A stretch of DNA of 64,000 nt from Dehalobacterium sp040766325 (GCA_040766325.1 JAXGQR010000009.1:1-64000); one strand, 5' to 3'; shown: positions 18,177 to 27,775, numbered from the stretch's first letter. Numbers and translations: made by a program. Notes: a model not told the origin generated them from the sequence alone.

Positions 18177-19406
18177 TTGAAACTTTTTGTTGGAATTGAC
18201 GTTAGCTCCCAAGATTTAAAAGTGTGCATCATGGATTTAAATGGTGACACACTTAAATCCTTTGCCGTAAATAACAACCTAGATGGTGCTAGTTATCTAC
18301 GGGATCAAATCATTAATTTAGCGGATTTGCATTCTAGCATAGAAATTCAAATCGGCATGGAAGCAACATCCGTTTATAGTTGGCATCCGTCCATGTTCTT
18401 AAATGAGGATGAAGCCTTAACTAAGCGACAAACTAAGGTATATACCATTAATCCTAAGTTAATTAAAAAGTTTAAAGAAGCTTATGTTGACTTAGATAAA
18501 AATGATTATATTGATGCTTGGATTATCGCTGACCGCTTGCGGTTTGGGAGGCTTCCGATGTCTATGGTTATGCAAGAACAATATATTGCTTTGCAACGCT
18601 TAACCAGAATGCGTTATCACCTAACACATAATTTAGTACGTGAAAAACAATATTTTTTACAGCACCTTTTTTTCAAATGCAGTGCCTTTACTACTGAAGT
18701 AGAAAGCTCTGTTTTTGGAAATGCCATAACTGAACTCTTAATGGAAAAGTATAGCATCAATGAAATCAGTTCTATGGATACTCAAGTTCTTGCCGATTAT
18801 CTTAGAGAAAAAGGTAAAAACCGTTTCTCAGATCCGGAGCATGTTGCCAAGTGTATCCAAAAGGCTGCGAGATCTTCTTATCGCCTTTCAAAGTGTGTTG
18901 AAGATTCCATTGATATTCTTTTGGCTACTTCTATCGAAGCTATCCGTAGTATTAAAGCTCAGATAAAGCAACTTGATAAAGCTATTGAAAAAATAGTAGA
19001 TGGCATTCCTAATACATTAAAAACCATTCCCGGTATTGGCCCCGTATTTTGCGCCGGTATCCTAGCTGAAATCGGCGATATTAATAGGTTTAAAGACCAA
19101 GCCGCTTTAGCTAAATATGCTGGCCTTACTTGGCGAAAACATCAATCCGGAAATTTTAATGCCGAAGAGACTAGATTGATACCTTCCGGTAATCGTTATT
19201 TAAGGTTTTATCTGATTGAGGCTACCAACTCAGTTAAAAACCATGAATTTGAATTTGGCCTTTTTTATCGGAAAAAGTATCACGAAGTCACTAAACATCA
19301 ACATAAAAGAGCACTCGTCTTAACCGCAAGAAAATTTGTGCGTTTGGTTGATACGCTGCTACGTAACGACCAAATCTACACGCCTAGAAGGAAGGTGAAT
19401 AAATGA
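18177..19406 (+). CDS. IS110-family transposase (DEDD recombinase)
   Basis: A protein of about 409 residues. The N-terminal RuvC-like DEDD domain shows FVGIDVSSQDLK, IGMEATSVY and DKNDYIDAWIIADRL, which hold the acidic residues. The C-terminal Transposase_20 domain shows IPGIGPVFCAGILAEIGD and the GLTWRKHQSGNF region with the conserved serine. The gene is intact and so possibly active. AAAGGGGG at 18161-18167 favours the TTG at 18177 over the TTG at 18168. It catalyses RNA-guided or site-specific insertion of its own element. Confidence 0.9.
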   Translation: MKLFVGIDVSSQDLKVCIMDLNGDTLKSFAVNNNLDGASYLRDQIINLADLHSSIEIQIGMEATSVYSWHPSMFLNEDEALTKRQTKVYTINPKLIKKFKEAYVDLDKNDYIDAWIIADRLRFGRLPMSMVMQEQYIALQRLTRMRYHLTHNLVREKQYFLQHLFFKCSAFTTEVESSVFGNAITELLMEKYSINEISSMDTQVLADYLREKGKNRFSDPEHVAKCIQKAARSSYRLSKCVEDSIDILLATSIEAIRSIKAQIKQLDKAIEKIVDGIPNTLKTIPGIGPVFCAGILAEIGDINRFKDQAALAKYAGLTWRKHQSGNFNAEETRLIPSGNRYLRFYLIEATNSVKNHEFEFGLFYRKKYHEVTKHQHKRALVLTARKFVRLVDTLLRNDQIYTPRRKVNK

Positions 19407-19538
19407 GGTAAAAAACCTCTTTAATATCCTTTGGCAACTGTTCCAGTTTTTTACATAAAGGACTGGGTTTATTGAGTGTACTTTTTTTTAGTAAAATAGA
19501 GCATGTGAATTTCCAGTTTTAAAATTTAGGGGCTTGAC

Positions 19539-19785
19539 ATATTACCACAGGACTAAATTAGATTTAATAAATAAAGCCCAGACAAAACCCACCATTTGTA
19601 AAGCTTCAGAGACATCCCCTCCTCACTGACCATTTTACGAATAACTATTTTCTAATTCATTATATAACATTTTATAATTCATTGTATAATATATTTGTGA
19701 GAAGTTTTGTAACGTAAATTACAATTAAGAATTTATTATCATGACATTTTTCTATTATCATAACGATGTAATTATCAAAGGACCT
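19539..19785. other. Gene-free stretch between the two insertion sequences
   Basis: An AT-rich stretch with no supported gene. It probably belonged to the upstream control region of the NCS2 permease gene before the IS256-type element entered. TGTAACGTAAATTACA at 19708-19723 has the same half sites and spacing as the Crp/Fnr-type operators of the ASST locus, but no well-placed -10 box was found. Confidence 0.4.
19708..19723. promoter_or_regulatory. Possible fourth Crp/Fnr-type palindrome
   Basis: TGTAACGTAAATTACA matches TGTAnY-N4-RnTACA, the form seen at 10725, 11413 and 12338. Unlike those three it is not placed about 42 bases before a clear start site on either strand, so its role is uncertain. 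Confidence 0.3.
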
Positions 19786-19904
19786 GAGTCAAGTCCTAAA
19801 AAGTGTGTAATTTGAAATTTGGTAAATTAAGCCATATTAGTATTTAAATCTGCCTGTCATAGATTCTGAGCCAGAAGGGGTTTCCAGCCACCCGTAGGGC
19901 TTGG

Positions 19905-20028
19905 CATTGACATTAGGCCTTGTAAAAAATGCTATACTGACATATACGAAGGCAACCTTGTTGGTGCTTGTCATGAGTTCTTCGCCTTCGGGCTTACGAA
20001 AGAGCATTTTTTAAGCTAATGTCAATGC
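19905..20028. repeat. 124-base imperfect palindrome inside the IS256-type copy
   Basis: GCATTGACATTAG (19905-19917) is matched by CTAATGTCAATGC (20016-20028), and TGTAAAAAATGCT by AGCATTTTTTA further in. A large loop lies between. It sits between the transposase stop and the element end and may be a terminator-like structure or a nested miniature repeat. Confidence 0.55.
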
Positions 20029-20053
20029 TGGCGGTATAAGCAAATTTCTCCTT

Positions 20054-21277
20054 CTATGCCACATCTGCATTCTTATCATTTTTATGATGTGGTTTCTCTT
20101 TCAAGGATTGAAAGTACTGATCCATTTCCAGATATTTTCGCCCAGATGACCACTTTTCATCATGTTCCATCAAGAGAGCACCTATGAGGCGAATGAGAGA
20201 TGCTTCATTCGGAAAGATTCGAATGACCCGTTCTCTTCTTCGAATTTCCTGATTCAATCTTTCAATGCTATTGCTCGTTCTGAGGCGCTTGCGGTATTTG
20301 AGGGGAAGATTTAAAACACTGATGATGTCATCAAATCCTTCTTCAAGGATTTTCATAGCCTTTGAGGCTTTATCGTTATAGTCTTCAAACATGGTGGACA
20401 GTTGTTCTCTGGCTATTGTCTCATTTGCAGCATCGTACAGAAGGCGAAGTCTTTCCTTGATTTCCGGCTGTATACTCTTTGGACAATTATCCAGAATGTT
20501 TCTGGAAAAGTGTGTTTGACACCTTTGCCATGCAGCTCCCTGGAATTGCCTCTTAATCGCCTTCATAAGACCTTTATGAGCATCGGAAACGACAATGTCT
20601 ACATTGGTTAGTCGTCTCTCCTTGAGACTTTGGAAAAATTATTCCAGCTTGTTTCCGATTCGGAATCTGCGCAGCAAAGCCGATGACTTCTCGATAGCCC
20701 TCATGATTTACGCCTATGGCAATGAGAAGACCCTTCGACCGAACTCTTTTATTTTCGCGAACCTTTACATAGATGGCATCGACGATGACAAAAGGATAGT
20801 GCTTTTCCAGTGGCCTATTTCTGAAGTCTTCAACAATTGGATCCAGGCTTTCGCATAGCTTTGAGACCGTCGATTTTGAGAAGCTTGTTCCACAAAGCTC
20901 TTCCGTAATGTTTTCAACCTTTCTAGTAGACACACCATTTATAACCATCTCCATCATGGCAAGTACGAGAGCCTGTTCACTTCTTTGATAACGATGAAAT
21001 AGATCTGTAGAAAACTGGCCATTTCGAAGCCTTGGAATGAGTAACTCTAACGTACCCACCCTTGTTTTCATCTGCCGCATGCGATGCCCATTACGGTAGG
21101 CACACCGTTCCATCGGTTCTTTCATAAGGATCCGCACCGATTTGCTCGGTTAATTGAGCATCTAGTACCTGATTTAAAACTGCTTCCATCACTTTAGCCA
21201 TTGCTCGATCTCGTCCTTCCGAGTGTAAATAGTCCTTTTAAAATTTCTGTATCTAAGGTAAAATTAAGTTGAGCCAT
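20054..21277 (-). pseudogene. IS256-family transposase, several frameshifts
   Basis: The reconstructed protein starts MAQLNFTLDTEIL (ATG at 21277, after GGGAGG) and continues through KVMEAVLNQVLDAQLTEQ, the catalytic region DAIYVKVREN and HYPFVIVDA, and the C-terminal SIERLNQEIRRRERVIRIFPN, all typical of mutator/IS256 transposases (DDE type). Frame changes are needed near 21225, 21117, 20680 and 20640. Some look like insertions and others like deletions, which points to real decay more than one systematic error type. The product cannot be made as one protein, so the copy is probably immobile unless another copy acts in trans. Confidence 0.88.
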
Positions 21278-21406
21278 TTTTATTCCTCCCGGTATTTTTA
21301 GTTGTGGTGACTTAATTATACCAAAGGATAGAAATTTGGCTCGTTCCTTTTACACCATTATACGGACTTTATCAAGGACCTGTGTTATTGTGCTTCGTTT
21401 ATTATA

Positions 21407-21424
21407 TTAGGCATAAATTTGCAT
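21407..21424 (+). promoter_or_regulatory. Degenerate sigma-54-like promoter before the NCS2 permease
   Basis: TTAGGCATAAATTTGCAT resembles the -24/-12 promoters at 24572 and 35414, but only 9 bases lie between GG and GC instead of 10. A true promoter with one base lost from the T run, or a dead site, would look like this. It lies about 120 bases before the permease start. Confidence 0.35.
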
Positions 21425-21542
21425 TATAGGTAACTGCTCCCCATCCTCGTGGCATCTTGAAACTAAAATTGGAATCTGATAAGCTTAAATGAAAAGATGA
21501 TCCTTGGTAAAATTCCCGGGAGTGAAATAATTGACTTGGCCA

Positions 21543-22837
21543 ATGAAGTTTAAATATGGCCTTGATGATAGGCCCCTTTTTTCCAATTAATCGCTTATGG
21601 CCTTCAGTGGCTGGCCATTACGGTGCCTATTATTATTATCGTGGGCCAGGTTGTCACCGCCCTCAACGGAGGAGGTTTGGGAGAGCAAATTCTCTACTTA
21701 CAGCGGCTCTTTTTTGTCGTCGGCATCTCCCAATTGGTGCAAATTCTCTTTGGACACCGGATGCCGTTAATCGTTGGCCCCGCTACAGTCCTAATCGTGG
21801 CCATTGGAGCCAGTCAGGGCTTTGGGCAAAGTGTCATTGACACCTCCTTAGTCCTGAGCGGTTTGTTCTTGGCCCTTTTAGCCATGAGCGGCTTGTTTGC
21901 CCGTTTAAGTGGACTCTTTACCCCGCGGGTTGTCGCCACAATTTTAGTATTAATTGCCTTTACCCTGACCCCGATGATTTTAAATCTTATCACCTCCTCT
22001 TTCGGCACAGTCGGTCCTTTTGAAAACCTGGTATTTTCTTTACTTTTTTTGTTGGTCTTATTTACGGTAAACAAACTCTTAGTGCCGGGATTTTGGAAAT
22101 CTACTTTATTACTCTGGGCGATAATAGGGGGCAGTATCATTTATCTCTTGATATTGGGCGAGCACTTTTACCGGGGAGCAGAAGTCAAAATTTTAGCCGG
22201 ATTTTTTTCCAGTATTTCTTTTCATTTTGCTCTTAATCCCGGGGTGTTATTGTCTTTTATCATTTGCTTCCTGGCTCTTGCCATAAATGACCTAGGTTCC
22301 ATGCAGTCTGTAGACGCCATGCTACACACCGATCACATGAAAAACAGAGTCACCAGAGGAACCACATTAACCGGCTTGTTAAATGTAGGGGCAGGTTTAT
22401 TCGGGGTAGTGGGTACCGTTAATTTCTCCTTAAGTCCCGGCGTGATCGCAACCACCGGGGTGGCCTCCCGGTTTACCCTTGTGCCTGCGGCCCTGGGCTT
22501 AGTGATATTTGCTTTCTTGCCGCAAGCAATTGCTTTTATGGGCAGTATTCCTCCTGTTATTATCGGTACGACCATGATCTATATTATGTGTTCTCAAATT
22601 GCCGCCGGACTGATGACGGCTTTTCACGCCTCAGAGGGCTTCTCTTTTAATGACGGCCTGGTAATGGGACTTTCTTTAATGTTAAGTATTCTCATCTCCT
22701 ATTTATCCCCGGAGGTATTAAATACCTTTCCCTTATTTCTGCGGCCCATTTTAGGCAATGGCTTTGTGGTCGGAGTAATTTCCCTCTTAATTATGGAGCA
22801 TGTTATTTTTCGTCAAAAGAAAATATCTAAAATCTAG
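21543..22837 (+). CDS. NCS2-family nucleobase permease, N-terminal frameshift
   Basis: A protein of about 430 residues with 12-14 membrane segments, related to uracil/xanthine permeases. MKFKYGLDDRP from the ATG at 21543 is the classical NCS2 N-terminus, and the same homology continues after a one-base shift in the CCCC/TTTTTT run near 21575 (FFQLIAYGLQWLAITVP). The body has GHRMPLIVGPATVLIV, LGSMQSVDAM (the region around the usual substrate-binding acidic residue) and VASRFTLVPAALGL. A later in-frame start at 21623 would lack the first helix. NCS2 carriers import purines, pyrimidines or related heterocycles. The next genes are a sigma-54 activator and an MttB methyltransferase, which hints at an N-methylated heterocycle; this is speculative. 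Confidence 0.8.
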
Positions 22838-22872
22838 ACCCTAAAGAAAGATTACCCGAAAGGATATCGCTC

Positions 22873-24348
22873 ATGGAAAAAAACTTTTTCACAACCCACA
22901 ACACCTTACGAGAAATTTTTAATCATTTAAGCGACGCTGTTTATTTTATTGATCATCAAGGGATCATTTTGTTTATGAATAAAGCCGCAGAAAAGTTAGA
23001 TGGGTATTCCATGAAAGAAGTAGAAGGTCATTCCGTTTCAGAGCTTTATGGCCTGGATACCTCCGAGAGCCCGCTCTTAACAGTGGCAGCAACCAGAAAA
23101 CCCCTGTACGATCATACCTTCCGCTATTATGTAAATAATCGGGAGGTTTATCAAATAAGCAATGTCTTCCCAATAAAAATGACGGATGGAACTTGGGGTG
23201 CCTTTTCCATTCAAAAAGACGTAACCAAATTAAAAGAAACCATTGAAAAGAACATTGAATTGCAAAAGCAGCTCTTTGGCTATCGGGATGAGGTTCAGGA
23301 GAAAAGCGGCAAGAAAGGAAAACTCTATACCTTTGATGATATCATTGGAGAGCACCATATGCTTAAGGAATGCAAAAATCTGGCCTATAATGCTGCCCAA
23401 AGCGACTCTCCGATTTTTCTCTGCGGCTCGACAGGTACCGGAAAAGAGTTATTTGCCCAAAGCATTCATTCAGCAAGCAAGCGCAAAGATGCCACCTTTT
23501 TGGCCATTAACTGTGCCGCCATTCCTGAAACCTTGCTGGAAGGACTTCTCTTTGGCACAGTTAAAGGAGTTTACACCGGTGCCACTGAGCGCAAAGGTCT
23601 CTTTGAGCAAGCCAGCGGAGGAACTTTGTTTTTGGATGAAATCAATTCTATGCCCCTTTCCTCGCAAGGCAAATTATTGCGTGTCATAGAAGAAGGAAAT
23701 GTAACCCCCTTAGGCAGTAACGAAAGAATAAAAATCGATACCAGAATCATCAGCAGTTGTAATACCTTTCCCCGGGAGGCCATTCAAAAGCAGCAAATCC
23801 GTGAGGATTTATTCTACCGCCTGGCAGTAATCAGTATTCTGATACCCTCCCTGGTAGAACGCAAAAGCGATATTTTTCTTTTAGCCCATCACTTTATTTC
23901 TCTATACAATACTAAGTATCAGAAAAAAATCCTGGCGCTGGAAGATGAAATTACCACCTTCTTCTTAGAGTACAACTGGCCCGGTAATGTGCGCCAGTTA
24001 AAAAATTGCATCGAGTGCGCCATGAATCTGGTTAATGACGATGAGATGACCATTAAAAGGAAACACCTGCCTTTCCATTTAAAAGAAGATGCCGCAGACA
24101 TTGAGTCTTCGTCCCAGGACTTTTATCCTTTGGATTTTGATATTGAGAAGACCAATGTCCCCAAAAAAGAATTTTTAAATCAGAAGGTTTCTGAGCATAA
24201 TCTTTTAGCAGCGATTCGGGAAAAGGAGAAGGAAACCATTATGAACATCTTGATAAAAAACAACGGCAATGTCAGTAAAAGCGCCCGGGAGCTAGGCCTC
24301 TCCCGACAAACCCTGGTTTACCGGATGAAAAAATATGGACTAAAATAG
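22873..24348 (+). CDS. Sigma-54-dependent activator with one PAS domain
   Basis: A 491-residue enhancer-binding protein: PAS sensor (about residues 12-120), AAA+ domain (about 150-390) and Fis-type helix-turn-helix at the end (GNVSKSARELGLSRQTLVYRM). Walker A is GSTGTGKELFAQ and Walker B is GGTLFLDEIN. The sigma-54 contact loop reads GVYTGA where GAFTGA is normal, unlike the two sister activators in this window. AAAGGAT precedes the ATG. It is encoded just before mttB copy 1, whose promoter is of sigma-54 type, so it probably activates that gene in response to a small molecule bound by the PAS domain. The ligand is unknown. Confidence 0.9.
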   Translation: MEKNFFTTHNTLREIFNHLSDAVYFIDHQGIILFMNKAAEKLDGYSMKEVEGHSVSELYGLDTSESPLLTVAATRKPLYDHTFRYYVNNREVYQISNVFPIKMTDGTWGAFSIQKDVTKLKETIEKNIELQKQLFGYRDEVQEKSGKKGKLYTFDDIIGEHHMLKECKNLAYNAAQSDSPIFLCGSTGTGKELFAQSIHSASKRKDATFLAINCAAIPETLLEGLLFGTVKGVYTGATERKGLFEQASGGTLFLDEINSMPLSSQGKLLRVIEEGNVTPLGSNERIKIDTRIISSCNTFPREAIQKQQIREDLFYRLAVISILIPSLVERKSDIFLLAHHFISLYNTKYQKKILALEDEITTFFLEYNWPGNVRQLKNCIECAMNLVNDDEMTIKRKHLPFHLKEDAADIESSSQDFYPLDFDIEKTNVPKKEFLNQKVSEHNLLAAIREKEKETIMNILIKNNGNVSKSARELGLSRQTLVYRMKKYGLK

Positions 24349-24379
24349 ATACCTCCTTTTAAGGAAGGTATCTTTTTTT
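24348..24379 (+). terminator. Terminator after the first sigma-54 activator
   Basis: GATACCT-c-CTT pairs with AAGGTATC-type arms (24348-24372), followed by seven T residues, starting at the stop codon. Confidence 0.8.
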
Positions 24380-24697
24380 GTCCGCTTTTTAAATCTAGTG
24401 CAAAATTTTAATCATATTGCATCAATTTTGGCGATTTTTTTGTCTTTTACATCAATATTTTGTAACTATAAATTTTACTAACTTTCTAATTATCAGTCTT
24501 TAACTTCTATTATTGGCTATTTTGATCAAATATATTGAATTGATTAGCATAATTCATGACTAAAACAGTTATTGGCATAACTTTTGCATTATATTTAACT
24601 AAAAATCTGATTTTTCACCGTTATAAGTAATTTTCATCTTATTCCTGGTCGTCAGAATAATTAATCCCGGTGAACAAATTTAAAAGGAGCAGATATC
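24380..24697 (+). other. Control region of mttB copy 1
   Basis: A gene-free stretch of about 320 bases. It holds the sigma-54 promoter at 24572-24588 and, about 150-190 bases before it, GCAAAA (24400-24405), TTGCAT (24418-24423) and TTTTGGCG elements that resemble the GCAAAA-type motifs upstream of the other sigma-54 promoters here. Confidence 0.5.
24572..24588 (+). promoter_or_regulatory. Sigma-54 (-24/-12) promoter of mttB copy 1
   Basis: TTGGCATAACTTTTGCA matches the consensus TGGCAY-N5-TTGCW with GG and GC 10 bases apart. It lies 109 bases before the mttB start, downstream of a sigma-54 activator gene. Confidence 0.85.
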
Positions 24698-26128
24698 ATG
24701 ATCCCAAAATTTGATGTTTTAACCACGGAAGAAGTTAACCAAATCCACGAAAAAACCATGCAGATCTTAGAAGAGGTAGGAGTGGAATTTACCTATGATC
24801 CGGCCATCGCCGTCTTTAAAGAACATGGCCAACGCATCGAGGGCCATCGGGTTTATTTCCAAAGAACCTTTGTTGAGGAGATGATCCGAAAAGCTCCGAC
24901 CTCCTTCACGCTTCATGCCCGCAATCCGGAAAAAAACGTTCAATGCAACCATCAAGACATTATTTTCACCCCTTCTTACGGCCCGCCTTATATATACGAA
25001 GCCAACGGTAACCGACGATATTCTACAATGAATGACTATGATAATATTGTTAAATTAACGGGAGCCAGCACCAACATCCACGCACCGGGAGGTAATGTGT
25101 GCGAACCCACCGACGTTCCGGATGAAATCAAACATTTAAAAATGCTCTACAGCCATATTAAGAATGCCGACAAAAACTTTATGGGCAGCGCATATGGGGC
25201 AATAGGTGCCCAAGACTCCATCGAAATGGCGAGCATCCTTTTTGGCGGCCGTGATCAGCTAAAAAAGAACCCGGCACTAATCACCTTGATCAATTCTATC
25301 TCCCCTTTAAAGTATGACGACCGTATGCTGGCGGCTTTGATGACATATGCTGCTGCCGGTCAGGCTAACTTGATTTCGGCTCTTGTCATGTCCGGTTCCA
25401 CCGGGCCTGCTACCATGGCCGGTACCATTACCCTGCAAAATGCGGAGGTTTTGGCCGGAATCGTCTTAACTCAATGCATTAACCCGGGAGCGCCGGTCAT
25501 TTACGGTTCCTCATCCGCTGTTGCTGATATGAGAACGGTAAGTTTGTCTATCGGTAACCCGGAAACATCCCTCTATACCGCGGCCAGTGCCCAGATGGCT
25601 CGTTTTTATGGCGTCCCCAGCCGCGGAGGCGGAGGACTGAATGACAGCATCGCTGCAGATGCCCAGGCAGGTTACGAAGCCATGATGGTGCTTATGTCTG
25701 CTGCTCTTTCCGGCATTAACTATGTACTTCATGCCGCCGGTATCATGCATTATTACTCTGCCTTTTCCTATGAAAAATTCATCATTGATGATGAAATTGC
25801 CGGTATGGTTTTAAAATACCTCAAAGGCTTTGATTTTAGCGAGGAAATGTTTGTCAAAGACGATATCAAAGAAGTCGGTCCCGGCGGACATTACCTCTAC
25901 CAGGCCAGCACCCTGAATAAACACCGCCAGGAGCTACGCATCCCTGTTCTAAGCAGCCGCGTCGGCTATGAAGCCTGGGATACCAAAGGTCGTAAGGACA
26001 CCAATACCCGAGCCCAAGAAAGATGGCGGCAAATCCTAGCCACATACGAAGCCCCCGCCTTGGACGAAGCAATGGAGAAAGAACTTTGTACCTTCGTTGA
26101 AAAAAGAAGTCAGGAACTACTGAAATAA
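24698..26128 (+). CDS. MttB-family methyltransferase, copy 1 (non-pyrrolysine)
   Basis: A 476-residue TIM-barrel methyltransferase of the trimethylamine methyltransferase superfamily. Family blocks include SGSTGPATMAGTITLQNAE, GAPVIYGSSSAVADMRT, GGGGLNDSIAADAQAGYEA and EVGPGGHYL. There is no in-frame UAG, so it belongs to the non-pyrrolysine group, whose known members demethylate glycine betaine, proline betaine, carnitine or butyrobetaine and load the methyl group onto a corrinoid protein. The substrate is unknown. AAGGAG precedes the ATG, and transcription should start at the sigma-54 promoter at 24572. It is the closest of the five copies to the one at 35584. Confidence 0.9.
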   Translation: MIPKFDVLTTEEVNQIHEKTMQILEEVGVEFTYDPAIAVFKEHGQRIEGHRVYFQRTFVEEMIRKAPTSFTLHARNPEKNVQCNHQDIIFTPSYGPPYIYEANGNRRYSTMNDYDNIVKLTGASTNIHAPGGNVCEPTDVPDEIKHLKMLYSHIKNADKNFMGSAYGAIGAQDSIEMASILFGGRDQLKKNPALITLINSISPLKYDDRMLAALMTYAAAGQANLISALVMSGSTGPATMAGTITLQNAEVLAGIVLTQCINPGAPVIYGSSSAVADMRTVSLSIGNPETSLYTAASAQMARFYGVPSRGGGGLNDSIAADAQAGYEAMMVLMSAALSGINYVLHAAGIMHYYSAFSYEKFIIDDEIAGMVLKYLKGFDFSEEMFVKDDIKEVGPGGHYLYQASTLNKHRQELRIPVLSSRVGYEAWDTKGRKDTNTRAQERWRQILATYEAPALDEAMEKELCTFVEKRSQELLK

Positions 26129-26157
26129 CTATGCCCCTGTCTTAATGTCACCAAAAG

Positions 26158-26192
26158 AAGGCTATTGGCGCTTTGCCAATAGCCTTTTCTTT
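26158..26192. terminator. Shared terminator between convergent mttB copies 1 and 2
   Basis: AAGGCTATTGGC pairs with GCCAATAGCCTT, with A-rich and T-rich flanks. It lies between two genes that run towards each other and can serve both. Confidence 0.75.
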
Positions 26193-26215
26193 ACAACGCA
26201 TAAAACTTTTTGCTC

Positions 26216-27661
26216 TTATTTGCCTAGGACCAACTCCTGATAGGCTTTGTCGATGATAAGATCGATTTCGCGCTCCATTTCCTCGGGCAGATCAGTAACG
26301 GAGTCCTGGCTTAAAATATTATCAACAACTTCTCCCGCTCGCATCCTGATATCCTTCCTGCCGGTTGCTTCCCACTCACTGTATGAATGATCAAAACCAA
26401 GTTTAGGGATAAATACCTCTCCCTGCCTTAAATATCGAACTGTATGCTCCTGTTCCAGGAAAGTTCCTCCCTCTTGAATCACATTGGTGATAATATCCAG
26501 AGCTAAGGTGTCCCGATTTACTTGCACACCCTTTTTTGCCTTCCTGAGCATGGCGAAGAGTTCATTGTCGATCACTAATTGTTCCAAAGAAGCCACCATT
26601 AAGTTGGCCATACTGCCAAAACCGGAAATCAAATTTGCTCCCCCCATTACCGGCAGGAGACCGTTAATGGCTTTTTCATAACCGTTTTGATTATCAAAGG
26701 TGCAGGAAGTACAGGAAAGACCATAAACATCAATGAGAAAGCCTAAACGCCGCGCCAGCTGGGACGCCACGACATTACCGATACCCACTTCAGGCAGACC
26801 CCAAATGGATGAACCGTTTTTCATGTTCGGGTAGTTTTGCCGGGAACCATAAATCACCGGTGTTTGAGGATTAATGGTATGAGCAATGACGGCAAAAGCT
26901 AATATTTCCGCGTTCATTTGGCCGATACTGCCTGCAATGGTCATGGGACCGGATATTCCAACCACAGGAGCAGAGAGTGCCACAACAGGAATACCTGCTT
27001 TGATGATGATTTTCATGGTGTCGGTAATTTCTTGCGGAAAATACAAGGGGCTTTCCGGGGAAATACCTAATAAACCGATATATTGCTCCTTTTTAATGTT
27101 TTGTTGATCAGAGAACAGCTGGAACAATTCGGCAATATATTTCGCTTCTTGAGGCGAAGACACCCCAGGACCGTAGATCGGCTTTCTCGTATATTTTAAC
27201 ATATGTTCAAACTGTCTGATTTGGCTGATTTGACCCGGTACATCATCAGGATAGAATAAAGCACAAGGCATGTCTAATTGATCTAAGTGATCCATGAGTC
27301 GCAGGGCGTTGATAAAATCTGTCAGCAGGGCATTTCTTTTTTGTCCCGTTCGTCTATCAATAATCCCAGGTATGCCTCCTGTAGCATGTGTTACTGTATT
27401 CCCAGGTTTTAGGTGCACCTGCTTTCCATTCCGTCCGACAAACTCGATTTCTCGTGTTACCCCCGTTAAAACCTTCTCCATAATGGGGGCGGGGATTTTT
27501 ACCCGGTCCCCTGTAATTTCTCCCCCAAGCTCATAGAGAGATGCTCTAATCTCGCTATCCTCAACCCTAACGCCCAATTTTTCCAAAATGTAAAGACTGG
27601 CCTCATGTATAGCTTCAATTTCATTGTTTGTCAAATATTGGAACGCATCCGCAAAGCTCAT
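26216..27661 (-). CDS. MttB-family methyltransferase, copy 2 (divergent)
   Basis: A 481-residue member of the trimethylamine methyltransferase superfamily with the same barrel blocks (VGISGPMTIAGSIGQMNAE, TPVIYGSRQNYPNMK, SCTFDNQNGYEKA, EGGTFLEQEHTVRYL). It is the most divergent of the five copies here; the usual GG-S/T-D segment reads GLSCTSCTFDN. There is no in-frame UAG. GAGGAGG precedes the ATG. It lies last in the M24-dpp gene string, 114 bases after dppA with a terminator-like hairpin between, so it may have part read-through or its own promoter. Substrate unknown; the ABC transporter upstream may import it. Confidence 0.87.
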   Translation of the reverse strand: MSFADAFQYLTNNEIEAIHEASLYILEKLGVRVEDSEIRASLYELGGEITGDRVKIPAPIMEKVLTGVTREIEFVGRNGKQVHLKPGNTVTHATGGIPGIIDRRTGQKRNALLTDFINALRLMDHLDQLDMPCALFYPDDVPGQISQIRQFEHMLKYTRKPIYGPGVSSPQEAKYIAELFQLFSDQQNIKKEQYIGLLGISPESPLYFPQEITDTMKIIIKAGIPVVALSAPVVGISGPMTIAGSIGQMNAEILAFAVIAHTINPQTPVIYGSRQNYPNMKNGSSIWGLPEVGIGNVVASQLARRLGFLIDVYGLSCTSCTFDNQNGYEKAINGLLPVMGGANLISGFGSMANLMVASLEQLVIDNELFAMLRKAKKGVQVNRDTLALDIITNVIQEGGTFLEQEHTVRYLRQGEVFIPKLGFDHSYSEWEATGRKDIRMRAGEVVDNILSQDSVTDLPEEMEREIDLIIDKAYQELVLGK

Positions 27662-27683
27662 TACTGCTAACCTCCTCTTTGGA

Positions 27684-27741
27684 TAAAAACGGCAAAGATA
27701 TGAATTAATAAGCTTTAAGGCTCTATCTCATATCTTTGCCG
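27684..27741 (-). terminator. Hairpin between dppA-like gene and mttB copy 2
   Basis: CGGCAAAGATATGA and TCATATCTTTGCCG (27690-27741) form a 14-bp stem. On the minus strand it is followed by TTTTTATCC, a weak terminator tail. It may reduce transcription from the ABC operon into mttB copy 2. Confidence 0.6.
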
Positions 27742-27775
27742 ATAAGGCTTAAATATTATTTTTTATCGTGCTAAA

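Larger units (their letters stand above)
17885..19538 (+). mobile_element. IS110-family insertion sequence (ends approximate)
   Basis: The element carries one intact DEDD transposase gene with about 290 bases of noncoding DNA before it. GGGGCTGGAC at 17885 and GGGGCTTGAC at 19529 are near-identical direct repeats flanking the unit and are the best visible candidates for the ends. The right copy contains TTGACA, a -35 hexamer pointing outwards, as expected where IS110-type circles form a junction promoter. No terminal inverted repeats are seen, as is usual for this family. Exact ends need comparison with other copies. Confidence 0.55.
19786..21373 (-). mobile_element. Degraded IS256-family insertion sequence with target duplication
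   Basis: The element is flanked by AAGGACCT at 19778-19785 and again at 21374-21381, an 8-bp target-site duplication typical of IS256. Its ends are imperfect inverted repeats: GAGTCAAGTCCTAAAAAGTG on the left, and GATAAAGTCCGTATAATGGT read inwards from the right. It holds one decayed transposase gene. It entered the region upstream of the NCS2 permease gene. Confidence 0.8.

Noticed and set aside
20054..21277. Programmed frameshift in the IS256-type transposase
   Set aside because: IS256 transposases are made from one frame, and at least four separate breaks are needed, which fits decay.
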